64,000 bases of DNA from Puniceicoccaceae bacterium K14 (GTDB lineage Bacteria; Verrucomicrobiota; Verrucomicrobiia; Opitutales; Opitutaceae): contig JAKYXN010000029.1 in NCBI GenBank assembly GCA_022538095.1, positions 1-64,000 of the forward strand, written 5' to 3'. A program made the position numbers and the translations under genes. Numbering within the stretch: the stretch's first letter is position 1; the number at the start of each line of letters is the position of its first letter. This document shows, one piece after another, positions 1 through 8,580 of this stretch. Under the pieces are notes generated by a model that was given only the letters and a program-made list of their open reading frames with translations, was not told the DNA's origin and ran no database searches.

Positions 1-156
1 AAAGCTCGACACGAAGTAGAAAACTTTTTCGCACGTATTAAGAGATACCGTCGTGTATGTACAAGGTACGATAGAAAACCGGAAACTTATATGGGCTTCG
101 AAACGCTCTCAGCATTAACTGATTGGATCAAATTCGATATTGTCCACACGGCCTAA
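1..156 (+). CDS. IS5/IS4-type transposase, C-terminal end (partial)
   Basis: Frame 1 is open from the first base to a TAA stop at 154-156 and encodes about 51 residues. The residues HEVENFFARIKRYRR followed by TRYDRKPETY and a closing ALTDWIK resemble the extreme C-terminus of DDE transposases of the IS5/IS4 group, where the E in VENFFxRIK is the last acidic residue of the catalytic triad. The rest of the element lies outside the window, so completeness and activity cannot be judged. It is the only gene on the plus strand and converges on the last cluster gene, so an insertion sequence appears to border the cluster. I could not recognise a terminal inverted repeat between 157 and 228. Confidence 0.75.
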   Translation, partial: KARHEVENFFARIKRYRRVCTRYDRKPETYMGFETLSALTDWIKFDIVHTA

Positions 157-228
157 ATACATCTAAACCCATTGAATAGAGTCAGCTCACAAGAATTTTA
201 ACCAAATGGTTCCCAGCCCCTCGCCGCT

Positions 229-888
229 TCACGAATGACTCCTCAACTTAAAACCTTTACCTAGAAAACTGCGAATGATTAGGAGACCTGCCCGTCGTAT
301 ATAGTATATTATATTGTATCTAATGCGTTTTATAAGGCTTATATTCACTCGTGAATTAAATTTCGTTTTCGGTATCTCACGGTAAGGCAAATTCAGAAAA
401 GCGCAGATATCACCAACATCGAATCCATCCTCTATCCTTATCGTAAGAAGTTTGTCGGGCGAAGTTGAGAAATAGTCGGATACATTTTGGTGATAGTCGT
501 TCCAATGCTTGGTCAATATTCGTTTATCATAATACCGCGTCCCATAAAACGACTCATGATACTCATGAATTCTCTCACCCCAATTCCATTTCACTTTACC
601 ATGATTGAACATCCATTTCATTGACTCCAACCATTTTTCCTTCTGGCGGATTGTTATTATAAATTTTGAATTTGGATATTTCGAGTCAAGCTCTTTGAAT
701 AACAGTGGGACAGGAGAATCACCTAATGCATCGAATTGATCACACATTTCCCACTTGGGCTCGTCCAAGAGAAGGAAGCCACAAAGATGCACTGATTTCA
801 GACCAAGCTCTGAGATTATACGATGCAATGAAGTGGTCCCCGAACGAGAAAGCCCAATGTAAAATATTTTATTATATTCTTTGTCCAT
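229..888 (-). CDS. Sulfotransferase family protein (Sulfotransfer_4-like)
   Basis: This 219-residue protein starts with a PAPS-binding P-loop-like segment, IGLSRSGTTSLHRII, at about residues 11-25. A second conserved element, FIITIRQKEKWLESM (about 75-90), fits the 3'-phosphate-binding region of PAPS-dependent sulfotransferases. The middle has the FDALGDSP and YPNSKF pattern of the short family often called Sulfotransfer_4. The C-terminus is basic and rich in Ile and Tyr. It should transfer sulfate from PAPS to a hydroxyl or amine; the acceptor is unknown. It is the last gene of the cluster, next to the IS remnant and about 190 bases downstream of another sulfotransferase. The ATG at 886-888 has no clear Shine-Dalgarno. 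Confidence 0.72.
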   Translation of the reverse strand: MDKEYNKIFYIGLSRSGTTSLHRIISELGLKSVHLCGFLLLDEPKWEMCDQFDALGDSPVPLLFKELDSKYPNSKFIITIRQKEKWLESMKWMFNHGKVKWNWGERIHEYHESFYGTRYYDKRILTKHWNDYHQNVSDYFSTSPDKLLTIRIEDGFDVGDICAFLNLPYREIPKTKFNSRVNISLIKRIRYNIIYYIRRAGLLIIRSFLGKGFKLRSHS

Positions 889-980
889 ATTATCTTACGA
901 CCCTAGCATAAAGCTCTCAGCCTGAGGAACCAGAACCCTATTCGCTTCAACTCCTTATTGTATTTTATATTTTATCACAA

Positions 981-1016
981 TTTGCCTTGGCAAATCGATC
1001 ATACAATCAATCGATT
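981..1016. other. Two small inverted repeats between sulfotransferase genes
   Basis: In the 188-base gap there is a perfect 6-bp stem, TTTGCC-TT-GGCAAA, at 981-994. Overlapping its right side is a 7-bp inverted repeat, AATCGAT (993-999) with ATCGATT (1010-1016). Neither is followed by a run of U on the minus strand, so these are not convincing terminators. They may be operator-like sites or chance in AT-rich DNA. Confidence 0.25.
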
Positions 1017-1076
1017 ACGTGTAAGTTGAAAAGGATTTTGAACTGTGAGGATGAACACCATTCTATTTTGCGAACG

Positions 1077-2009
1077 TCAAAGATGAGTCACAGGCGGGAG
1101 CGAATTGGCTCCATCCGCTGCTTGCCCTCCCCTTTCACATGAAAGACCGGAAAGCCATTTGGCAGGATAACCACCGTATCGCCGAGCAAGCTCTTCAAGA
1201 TCATTGCGATACTTGTGCTCTAAATATTCTCGGTATTCATTTGGCATTTCAACTTGCCTAGACTTATTGTTAATCTGATGAAGATCTACGTGATTATTGG
1301 AGTCTTTCGCACCAAAGTGCTTGAGAATAACTGAAAGAAGAGCATCCGGCTGTTTGATTATAGCATCATAGTAGCCCAAGAGCATTTGACTCGAATCGTA
1401 ATACCGCAAAAACAAGTCAATTGTGCGAAAATAATTGGAGCGAAGCTCTTGACCAGGGCAATCAACAAATTCCTTAAACGCATCAAAATTATTTAGGTCG
1501 ATTGTATTTCCAAACTTCTCCAGATAACGATACAACGACCAAGCTCGATCAATTGGGTTTCTCATCAGGAACAAAATTTTTGCATCAGGAGCGACAGAGT
1601 GCATGCGAGCAACGTCTTCTTCGTTTAAAATTGAATAGCTGGGAGTGATATCCCCTGTAATCCCAGTTTCATTTTTGAACAATGACTGATACCAAGCATC
1701 AGAGTAGTTTTTGAAATAATAACGCGCCCACCAACGGGCACGACTGAAGTTCGAAGATTTCAGACATTGAATAACTTCTTTGGTGGCCTCTAATGTGTAT
1801 TTACGATTTCGAAGTCTCTTAATCAGTTTTGTTTCTGATAGTATACTTGGTGATGGGTAAGTGCGAGATCTATCAAAATAGTGAATTTCCTTAATCGGAA
1901 GCATGGAAAATTCAGGGTGACTGCTCAGTCTGGAAAATAGCCAAGTGGTCCCAGCCTTTTGGGCACCTATACATATGAATTCTGGTTTCATTGAAGAATG
2001 GTGTAGCAA
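1077..2009 (-). CDS. PAPS-dependent sulfotransferase
   Basis: This 310-residue protein has a clear 5'-phosphosulfate-binding loop, CIGAQKAGTTWLFSRL, near residues 13-28, and a 3'-phosphate-binding element, ILFLMRNPIDRAWSLY (about 145-160). Both are hallmarks of the Sulfotransfer_1/heparan-sulfotransferase-like superfamily. The ITGDITPSYS segment before the second motif is typical of bacterial carbohydrate or lipid sulfotransferases. An internal Met at residue 7 could be the real start, since the P-loop follows closely. It lies 41 bases after the glycosyltransferase-like gene, probably in the same transcript. The acceptor is unknown; a glycan or hydroxylated residue of the cluster product is the natural guess. 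Confidence 0.8.
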   Translation of the reverse strand: MLHHSSMKPEFICIGAQKAGTTWLFSRLSSHPEFSMLPIKEIHYFDRSRTYPSPSILSETKLIKRLRNRKYTLEATKEVIQCLKSSNFSRARWWARYYFKNYSDAWYQSLFKNETGITGDITPSYSILNEEDVARMHSVAPDAKILFLMRNPIDRAWSLYRYLEKFGNTIDLNNFDAFKEFVDCPGQELRSNYFRTIDLFLRYYDSSQMLLGYYDAIIKQPDALLSVILKHFGAKDSNNHVDLHQINNKSRQVEMPNEYREYLEHKYRNDLEELARRYGGYPAKWLSGLSCERGGQAADGANSLPPVTHL

Positions 2010-2050
2010 CTACAGGAACAAAAAAATCGAGTACTCGATTGTACATCTCA

Positions 2051-3118
2051 TCATTGTGTTGCTACTCGCTTTGATAAGTTCCTCCATTTTTCTAGTGCTT
2101 GAAAAAAAACAGCGACAACGACAGACTTGTGCCTAGGAATATTAAAAAACTTCCCAAGGAATTTCGCCGATGGCTCTGTCGATTCCCAAAAAATAGATTT
2201 AGGATCAATTAATTCATGAAACAGCTCCCTGAGGCCGCTTTCTTTCTCACCCGGCAAATGCCAAATTGCCAAATTAAGATCTTTTCTTCTAAAGTTAAAA
2301 ATATCGGGAAGTGTCCATATACGCTTTGTAAAACTTCGTCGCGTATCATGTATTGATATACCTATGAGAGAATTGTAAACATAAGAGCTAATATACTCGT
2401 CGTTGTCGAAAACAGAATCCCCGTTATCAAAGGTCATACTATTTTTTTTGGTTCTTTCCTGATCCATACAGTAATTAAATACCTCATACATTGAATCCGA
2501 AACAATTTTAAGGTGACTCGCACTGCCCCCAATTAATTCTCCCCCATACCAAACTGGATACTCTGCTTGAGATTTCATAACAGGTATTCTATCGTATAGC
2601 TTACCCATATCTTCCATGCTCAAGTTGTGTGGAGATTTGATCTTTGGCCTTGAACCACGTTGATAAGTGTCTTGCAGCAATAAGCATTTATCATTGTCTA
2701 TTTTTTTAAAAATGTCCTCGCCGCTTTTTGTCCAAATACAGTCTGAATCAAGCAATATTGAAGGTTCATCTAAGTTTGCTAGATCACAAATAACCTCATG
2801 CTTATAAAACGCATTTCTGAATCGTTTGCTGCATTCTTTAGGGTCAAACTTCTCGAACGGCAGATACACCAGTTCGATGCCTAACTTTAAAAACATATCG
2901 ATTACGCCATGTCCATGAATAGCGAGATCTTCCATATTTTTGTCATTGGTATAAACTAGGTGACTCTCATTGGGATTAAATTTGATAGAAGTCATGCAGA
3001 ACGTAATACAACATCGCCAGTATACGATTCGCTTATCATCAATGCCTTTAAGGGCTGGATAATGATTGCTTTTACCTTCTTCATCAACGTCAACACATAC
3101 TGAAGTTACTATGTTCAT
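2051..3118 (-). CDS. Putative GT-A-type glycosyltransferase
   Basis: This 355-residue protein has no motif that names a family outright. It shows the layout of nucleotide-sugar transferase-like proteins: an early segment HLVYTNDKN (about 54-62) after a strand-rich start, and an acidic SILLDSDCIWTK motif (about 117-128) that fits the DxD metal and nucleotide-sugar site. A later VWYGGELIGG segment would sit in the acceptor region. The start is an ATG at 3116-3118. It is placed between a small coupled ORF and a sulfotransferase, which supports a role in building or decorating a glycan on the cluster product. It is not similar by eye to the larger two-domain glycosyltransferase at 11480-13492. 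The sugar and linkage are unknown. Confidence 0.5.
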   Translation of the reverse strand: MNIVTSVCVDVDEEGKSNHYPALKGIDDKRIVYWRCCITFCMTSIKFNPNESHLVYTNDKNMEDLAIHGHGVIDMFLKLGIELVYLPFEKFDPKECSKRFRNAFYKHEVICDLANLDEPSILLDSDCIWTKSGEDIFKKIDNDKCLLLQDTYQRGSRPKIKSPHNLSMEDMGKLYDRIPVMKSQAEYPVWYGGELIGGSASHLKIVSDSMYEVFNYCMDQERTKKNSMTFDNGDSVFDNDEYISSYVYNSLIGISIHDTRRSFTKRIWTLPDIFNFRRKDLNLAIWHLPGEKESGLRELFHELIDPKSIFWESTEPSAKFLGKFFNIPRHKSVVVAVFFQALEKWRNLSKRVATQ

Positions 3119-3242
3119 TACTTTAATTCTTATAATCTAGCTAGCAGCTAATTCGCCTATCGGCAATTTACGTATATTTTCAAATTCGAAATTCAAACCC
3201 ACCTTGGAACATTAATTTCATGCTTTGACTGATACATATCTT

Positions 3243-3272
3243 CTTTCAAAGTATGAAAGACTTCGTCTTTCA
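3243..3272 (-). terminator. Overlapping alternative hairpins after a stop codon
   Basis: Four bases beyond the stop of the 74-residue ORF, the minus strand reads a perfect 8-bp stem TGAAAGAC/GTCTTTCA with a 3-base loop (3254-3272). Its second arm can pair instead with a nearby CTTTCA/TGAAAG copy (3243-3248 with 3254-3259), so two hairpins exclude each other. There is no U tract, so it may be an RNA-processing or attenuation structure rather than a classical terminator. Confidence 0.35.
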
Positions 3273-3276
3273 CCTA

Positions 3277-3501
3277 TCAAGATAGAGCTTCCTTTTTAAG
3301 GTTTGAAAACTTTCGCATTAAGTGCCCTACCGCCTTCTGAACAAGATTTGAAAACCTACCTGATATTCTCCAGAATTTTGATTTCTTCAAAAATGCTTTA
3401 ATACTGACAACAGACGACACGCTGTTAGCATTTTCGCATGTATTCGGGAATGCAGTGCCCTCAATATCAAGGAATTCATTAACAGATTCATGATAGATCA
3501 C
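3277..3501 (-). CDS. Small hypothetical protein, coupled to the upstream gene
   Basis: This is a 74-residue ORF that I do not recognise. It begins with GTG (3499-3501), whose G is shared with the TAG stop of the upstream papain-like gene (TAGTG), so translation could be coupled by reinitiation. The N-terminal third is acidic and polar with a single Cys. The C-terminal 40 residues are basic and could form an amphipathic helix (KAFLKKSKFWR, LVQKAVGHLMRKF). There is no signal peptide or metal-binding pattern. It could be a real small partner protein, a decayed end of the upstream gene, or an ORF kept by chance. The overlapping start and the hairpin right after its stop favour a translated gene. 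Conservation in related clusters would decide. Confidence 0.4.
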   Translation of the reverse strand: MIYHESVNEFLDIEGTAFPNTCENANSVSSVVSIKAFLKKSKFWRISGRFSNLVQKAVGHLMRKFSNLKKEALS

Positions 3502-4811
3502 TAAGAAACTAAATACTTAGGGTCAACAACCTTAGAAACTTGAGAGCTTGAAGTCTCTGGAAAACTAGAAATCAGAGAATTCCTTGCAATTGATAATATT
3601 TCTTTTTCCATTCTTAGGGTATCGTCAACTTTGTTAAGTAAATCGCTAACATTTTCCGTATTCGAATTTTTGTTATACTCAAAAACTGACATATGGGATT
3701 TATGTGCCCAATCGACGATTCCCTTGTACCTGAGGTGCAATGATGAAAAAGTGTGCTCGTTCCCTGTGATTTTTCCCCAGTATTTTAAATTCCCTAACAT
3801 TATTTTTTTACGTTCCCAAACGACTCGAGTTCTCCTCATATCGATTTGTTCTTTTCTAGAGATCTCATCTCTCAATATTCTTACATGCAATCGGACTGCT
3901 TCGATACCGTATACGACGCCCTCTTTCTCAATCATCATTCGCCAAGATTCTTCGGGAATTTTTGAACGAATCCATGGCTCATCTTCAATATTCCCACAAC
4001 TTGATGAGAGATATGAATTTATTTGGAAAATTGCATCGTACGGGCTAAACATGTTCACCTCTTCTGATAGAGAATATTTATATCCCTTAATTGTTGAAAC
4101 TCTACGGGCCCTATTCGTCTTTGAATACCTCAAAGCCATTAACATGAACAGGTAATGAACATGGACCAATCCATATTCTCCCGATCTATTGTACATATAA
4201 ACATCAAATAGTTTTTTTTCATCGTTGAAACCTGCAATTACACAAGGATGTAGATCGTCAACTCTGAGGAACCGGTTGGATTCTGGAATATAAAATTTGT
4301 TAGCGTTTACTAGGACACAAAATCCATTCGATATCTTTTCAAGCAGGTATTCCAGCGTGCCCAATGGTTGAAAAGAGTTGCGATCAATATCGATGCTATC
4401 GAAATTGAAGTATCCCATTCCCGCGAATTGATCGAGCTCTAACCATGGCGAGATCCTCATAAAAAATGGGCGTTGTTCACTTTTTGGAGCAAGAGCAATA
4501 TTTATATAAAAAGAACCTAAGGCGGGAGTAACATCACATTGTGCACCCAAAACACTTAAAGCTGCCGAAGGTGAAACATAAGTTTTATATGACGGATTAG
4601 GATTATAAGGAATACGAATCTCTGTAACCACTTTATCTTGCTTTCTAATTCTCCACCTCATAAGCACCCAACGAGTCGAGGTAATTGGTATCGATACAAG
4701 GACCATAAAAAATATCCCAACACACTGAGATATGATACTGATCAGAATACTTGACCCTAGATTTTTCATACTGTAATTAAATATGGATACACATTCTCTC
4801 TCCTTAGACAA
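3501..4811 (-). CDS. Papain/C39-like fold protein of NRPS clusters, with membrane segment
   Basis: This 436-residue protein matches, segment by segment, the 372-residue protein at 13626-14744. Shared elements are PALGSFYIN versus PALTYHIN, then GFCVLVNANKFYIPES followed by LHPCVIAGFNDEKKLFDV. The second element resembles the His-containing stretch of C39/papain-fold and BtrH-type proteins (H-x-hydrophobic-GYD). No Cys is clearly placed as the nucleophile. A hydrophobic stretch at about residues 20-43 could anchor the protein in the membrane. The first start is a TTG with no Shine-Dalgarno, while AAGGAG lies inside the frame a few codons later, so the true start may be further in (Met15). It sits 48 bases downstream of the exporter gene. 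Function unknown. Confidence 0.45.
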   Translation of the reverse strand: MSKERECVSIFNYSMKNLGSSILISIISQCVGIFFMVLVSIPITSTRWVLMRWRIRKQDKVVTEIRIPYNPNPSYKTYVSPSAALSVLGAQCDVTPALGSFYINIALAPKSEQRPFFMRISPWLELDQFAGMGYFNFDSIDIDRNSFQPLGTLEYLLEKISNGFCVLVNANKFYIPESNRFLRVDDLHPCVIAGFNDEKKLFDVYMYNRSGEYGLVHVHYLFMLMALRYSKTNRARRVSTIKGYKYSLSEEVNMFSPYDAIFQINSYLSSSCGNIEDEPWIRSKIPEESWRMMIEKEGVVYGIEAVRLHVRILRDEISRKEQIDMRRTRVVWERKKIMLGNLKYWGKITGNEHTFSSLHLRYKGIVDWAHKSHMSVFEYNKNSNTENVSDLLNKVDDTLRMEKEILSIARNSLISSFPETSSSQVSKVVDPKYLVS

Positions 4812-4859
4812 TCGATAGTTCGTGCCTTCAACTAGAGGATTTCCTAAAACTTACGATTA

Positions 4860-6752
4860 TCATGTTGAAGACATGACCATGCTAGGCTCCAAAAGATCTG
4901 CCTGCCTCATCACGTTCAGGAAATATTGGCCCTTCTTCTCCATTAGTTCATCATGAGTTCCAATGTCAGCAACCTTTCCATTCTCCAGCATTACTATTTT
5001 GTCAGCCGAACGAATTGTACTAAGTCGGTGGGCAATTACAAAAGTCATTCGATTCTTTATTAACTTTGCCAAAGAAGCCTGCACCGACGCTTCCGATTCA
5101 CTATCTAAACTACTAGTTGCTTCATCCAGGATTAAAATTTCAGGATCAATAAGGAATGCTCGAGCGATACAAATTCGCTGTTTTTGCCCGCCAGATAGGC
5201 TTTTTCCACTCTCACCTACCATAGAGTCATACGCATTCGGCCAAGAAGATATAAATCCATGTGCATCCGCTTTCTTAGCAGCTATTTCGATTTCGCGCAT
5301 TGTCGCATTCGGTTTCCCGCAAGCAATATTTTCAGCAATGCTTCCCTCAAACAGGGTAACCTCTTGTTCAACGATGGCGATTCGCTTTCGATACGAACCC
5401 AGTGAGAATTCTCTGACATCCACTCCATTAAGAAGGATCCTTCCTTTCTCTGGCGAATAAAAGCGTGAAACAAGATCAACCAACGTAGATTTGCCAGAGC
5501 CACTCCGCCCAACCAATGCGACAGTCTCTCCCACACTCACGCTAAAGTTGATATCCTGCAAAACAGGCACATCCGGCTCGTAGGAAAAGTATACCGAATC
5601 CAATTCAATTTCTCGAATGGTCGATGGCACCTTCTTTCCTCCATTAAAAGACTCTTCTTTATCAGAGATTCTGAAGATTTCATAGAGCCTCGACAGTGCA
5701 GCAACGCCTTTTCTAGAATCGGTTCGAGCTCGAACTAACCCCGATATAGGCTCAAGCACAAATGTAGTATATAGAGACAAAGCAAAAATATCTCCAAGTG
5801 ATGCGTGACCCTTAATACTCAATATGCTTCCAATGCAAATGATAACCAAGACGCACAAAGACAAAATCATCGTCCACCCAGAATTCAATACACGTTGCAT
5901 CTTAGCTGCTGAAAGTTGCAAGCGATCTATCAAATGAGTATCCATAGAGAAATTCAGTTTTTCCCGCTCTTTTCTACTATAAGTCCTCAGAACGCGAATT
6001 CCCCTAAAAAGCTCTACGACACGACTAGATCGCTGTCCCTGCTTTACAAGTATTTCTCTAAATAATGGCCGAATCTTCCGAGCCGCCAAAAAGCTTAGTG
6101 CTATTGCTGGAGGTACTAACAAAGTCGCAAACAGAGCCAATTTCCAATTAACCCAAAACAATAGTATAAAAGTCACTACAACGCGCGCCCCTAGAATGGT
6201 AGGTGTAACAATCAAATATTGAAATAGATTAGAAACTTCGTCTGTGTCGCTACCTAAGCGGTTGTTTATGTCTCCGGTCTTCAAACGCTCCAATCGAGAC
6301 AATGAAAGTTCCAATAAATGACCGAAAAGCCTTCTTCTCATTGAACTAACAATGCGCAATTTAATATTTAGTGTCTCCAATTGCCCGATTAGAGTAAAGC
6401 CAAACGAACTAATCGCCAATAAGAGAGCAACAAGTCCAATGCAAATGGACAAAATGACTTTTTCGTCCTCACGAAATGTATCCACTGAAATAATCGAATC
6501 GGTCAAAAAGCGAATCACCAATGGCTGCAACAAGCCAAGAGCGATTCCAAGAAAACTACACATCAAAATGAATACAGTTCTTTTTCGGAAAGGACGCAAC
6601 CAATGCTTGTACATTTTCCAAGCCTCTCGAGCAACATTCTCTGAATAACCTTTCTTTCTCGAGTTCTTTTTCTCACTCTCAAATCGCGATGGATTTGAAA
6701 TATTCTGAAAAATTTTTCTATAGCGGGTCTTCGATGATTCCATAATCAACAA
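4860..6752 (-). CDS. MsbA-like ABC exporter (fused permease-ATPase)
   Basis: This 630-residue protein is a half-size type IV ABC exporter. A six-helix membrane domain spans about residues 50-340. The nucleotide-binding domain (about 375-610) carries Walker A GRSGSGKST, a Q-loop EQEVTLFEG, the signature LSGGQKQR, Walker B ILILDEATSSLD and the H-loop IAHRLST. It should homodimerise and flip a lipid-linked or amphipathic molecule across the inner membrane; the lipopeptide or a glycosylated intermediate is a plausible cargo. The open frame begins with TTG, but the ATG three codons later (6741-6743) is the likelier start. It is separate from the tripartite MacAB-like set at the right side, so the cluster has two exporters. 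Confidence 0.9.
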   Translation of the reverse strand: MLIMESSKTRYRKIFQNISNPSRFESEKKNSRKKGYSENVAREAWKMYKHWLRPFRKRTVFILMCSFLGIALGLLQPLVIRFLTDSIISVDTFREDEKVILSICIGLVALLLAISSFGFTLIGQLETLNIKLRIVSSMRRRLFGHLLELSLSRLERLKTGDINNRLGSDTDEVSNLFQYLIVTPTILGARVVVTFILLFWVNWKLALFATLLVPPAIALSFLAARKIRPLFREILVKQGQRSSRVVELFRGIRVLRTYSRKEREKLNFSMDTHLIDRLQLSAAKMQRVLNSGWTMILSLCVLVIICIGSILSIKGHASLGDIFALSLYTTFVLEPISGLVRARTDSRKGVAALSRLYEIFRISDKEESFNGGKKVPSTIREIELDSVYFSYEPDVPVLQDINFSVSVGETVALVGRSGSGKSTLVDLVSRFYSPEKGRILLNGVDVREFSLGSYRKRIAIVEQEVTLFEGSIAENIACGKPNATMREIEIAAKKADAHGFISSWPNAYDSMVGESGKSLSGGQKQRICIARAFLIDPEILILDEATSSLDSESEASVQASLAKLIKNRMTFVIAHRLSTIRSADKIVMLENGKVADIGTHDELMEKKGQYFLNVMRQADLLEPSMVMSST

Positions 6753-6834
6753 TTTAATGAGCGAATATCAAATAACAAAAAAAATAGCTCTGATAGCTAA
6801 GCGAAAAAAACAAAATTGGCGTATTGAGTATCAG

Positions 6835-7710
6835 TTACCAGGCAACAACTTCGGAAATCGAATTTTCATCATCACGCTCTCTCGCATGATGAAACCCCCA
6901 ATTTGAAACATCAAACCCATATAGGGATTGGAACCGAAGCATATCCTCCTGCAATTCATTAAGCACTGCATTTCTTTCTTCTTTAGTAAGACCTTCCTTC
7001 TTTGTCTTCGAAAGTCTACTAAAAAGGCGTTGAGCAAACGCTTTTACTGGATCTGGAAAGCGACTCATAATATTAGATACAAAGAACTCTCCAACACAAG
7101 CCCCCCAACCAGTGGCTGAAGGCGTTTTATTCTTATTTTCATATTCTTTCGGGAAAGCAGTCTTCTTAAGACCAAGGAAATTATAAACTTTCTCTAAAGT
7201 CTCCTTAGGGGCTTTTTTGAAGCTATCAAAGTCAAGCAACAACAGGTCTTCATGCAACGGAAAATATTTCCGATACAATTCCAACTGCTGACAATATTTA
7301 GTCGTACCAATCAGATGTTTATCTGTGACTTCCTTTTTCCATTTAGGGTTAGAATTGTAATGAGATACAACTCTTTCAAATGGATTCCTTACCATGTAAA
7401 TAAACTTTGGTCGCAAGCCGTATTCAAAAATCTTTCTCGGTACATCTTTAGCCTTTAAGTTTGGGAATTTCGTGTAGCCAGTAGAACCTTCCATTGCGTA
7501 CCTGTGGACCGCAGGATCAAAGTTAAATAGATCCTCATATCTTTCAGGCTTAGGCATACGAGAATCAAAAGTGGAAAAATATTCTGGTTCTTTCGTCTTC
7601 GCCGGACATATCCCCGGATGTGATTCAAGGTAGTGAAATAGAGACGTCGTACCGCATTTCATCGAGCCAATTATCATCAAGCTAGCATCACTTGGAATTT
7701 TGTTTTTCAT
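6835..7710 (-). CDS. Sulfotransferase, copy 1 of a near-tandem pair
   Basis: This 291-residue sulfotransferase has the 5'-PAPS loop MIIGSMKCGTTSLFHYLESHP (about residues 12-32) followed by KTKEPEYFS, and a 3'-phosphate-binding segment YMVRNPFERVVSHY (about 103-116). This layout is typical of carbohydrate sulfotransferases of the heparan N/O-sulfotransferase-like type. It is clearly a duplicate of the gene at 8581-9438: the N-terminal 190 residues align almost without gaps, and the C-termini diverge. It is separated from that copy by one SGNH hydrolase gene. Retention of both motifs in both copies suggests two active enzymes, perhaps with different acceptor positions. Confidence 0.85.
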   Translation of the reverse strand: MKNKIPSDASLMIIGSMKCGTTSLFHYLESHPGICPAKTKEPEYFSTFDSRMPKPERYEDLFNFDPAVHRYAMEGSTGYTKFPNLKAKDVPRKIFEYGLRPKFIYMVRNPFERVVSHYNSNPKWKKEVTDKHLIGTTKYCQQLELYRKYFPLHEDLLLLDFDSFKKAPKETLEKVYNFLGLKKTAFPKEYENKNKTPSATGWGACVGEFFVSNIMSRFPDPVKAFAQRLFSRLSKTKKEGLTKEERNAVLNELQEDMLRFQSLYGFDVSNWGFHHARERDDENSISEVVAW

Positions 7711-7771
7711 AAATTTTCAAAAGACTAATTTCATAAAAAATCATCATAAAAATGATACATTTAGGACTCTA

Positions 7772-8542
7772 TTATTCAGACAGGACAGCGAGTCTGCCCT
7801 CCATTTTACTGCTTTCACTACGCCCTAGTCCTTTCAAAATTTCCTCCATCCGAGGGAGTAGCATAGCAACATACGCCTTTCTATCATAATGATGGTTGTA
7901 TTTATTTGAATTCAACAATTCCGATTTTATGACTCCTGCTTCATTCAGCGAAACTGAATCCAGGTTTATAAACGATATGCCGTTATCTTCAGCAAAAGAT
8001 TCCATACGACTGTTGAATTCAATAGTAAGGTCTGTCCTCTCTTTTTGAGTCGCGGTAACTTCCTTCCTGAGGTTCGCTATTTCGCCCCAATCCTGATTGT
8101 CTTGGATCGTTGGAAGCGGACAACTAACGATAACCACATGCTTACTTCTAGATATATTCTTCGTAAACTCAATGTAATTGCGAACCGCTTGATCAAGCAT
8201 CTCATTCACATTGATATTATACTTTTTGGATCGATACCAAATAACAAATCCCGTATCAACTTCCCCCAACAAAGTTATGCATACCTTCGCGTTAGACGTT
8301 TCAATCGCATTTCCAAAAATGGGCATTGCCTGAGTAACTGAGTTCGGATTTTTCAGACCCGAAACAGTGGCTCCTCCAACAGCAACCGTATCAAACCAAT
8401 AGCCCGGAATATCTGCATCGTTGTGATTGAACACCCTTGCATGGGAATCGCCCAAAACCAGGATTCTTTGCTTCCCCAATTTCTTGATTTTTCGAATAAC
8501 TCTATGAGTCAGTCTGATTGGGTTTATTTTCAATTTCTTCAT
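7772..8542 (-). CDS. SGNH/GDSL-type hydrolase or acyltransferase
   Basis: This 256-residue protein has the block I nucleophile motif ILVLGDSHARVF (about residues 27-38), a block III-like LLGEVDTGF where the usual GxND is GEVD, and a C-terminal HYDRKAY that can supply the catalytic Asp/His pair. It has no signal peptide, and the first 25 residues are strongly basic. GDSH-type SGNH proteins of this kind are often found in polysaccharide and glycolipid loci, where they add or remove acetyl groups or other esters. Being inserted between two duplicated sulfotransferases supports a role in modifying the same glycan or peptide. A chain-releasing esterase is another, weaker possibility. Confidence 0.65.
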   Translation of the reverse strand: MKKLKINPIRLTHRVIRKIKKLGKQRILVLGDSHARVFNHNDADIPGYWFDTVAVGGATVSGLKNPNSVTQAMPIFGNAIETSNAKVCITLLGEVDTGFVIWYRSKKYNINVNEMLDQAVRNYIEFTKNISRSKHVVIVSCPLPTIQDNQDWGEIANLRKEVTATQKERTDLTIEFNSRMESFAEDNGISFINLDSVSLNEAGVIKSELLNSNKYNHHYDRKAYVAMLLPRMEEILKGLGRSESSKMEGRLAVLSE

Positions 8543-8580
8543 TTCGCTAAACGGAAAGGATCAATAAATAGACACTGCAA

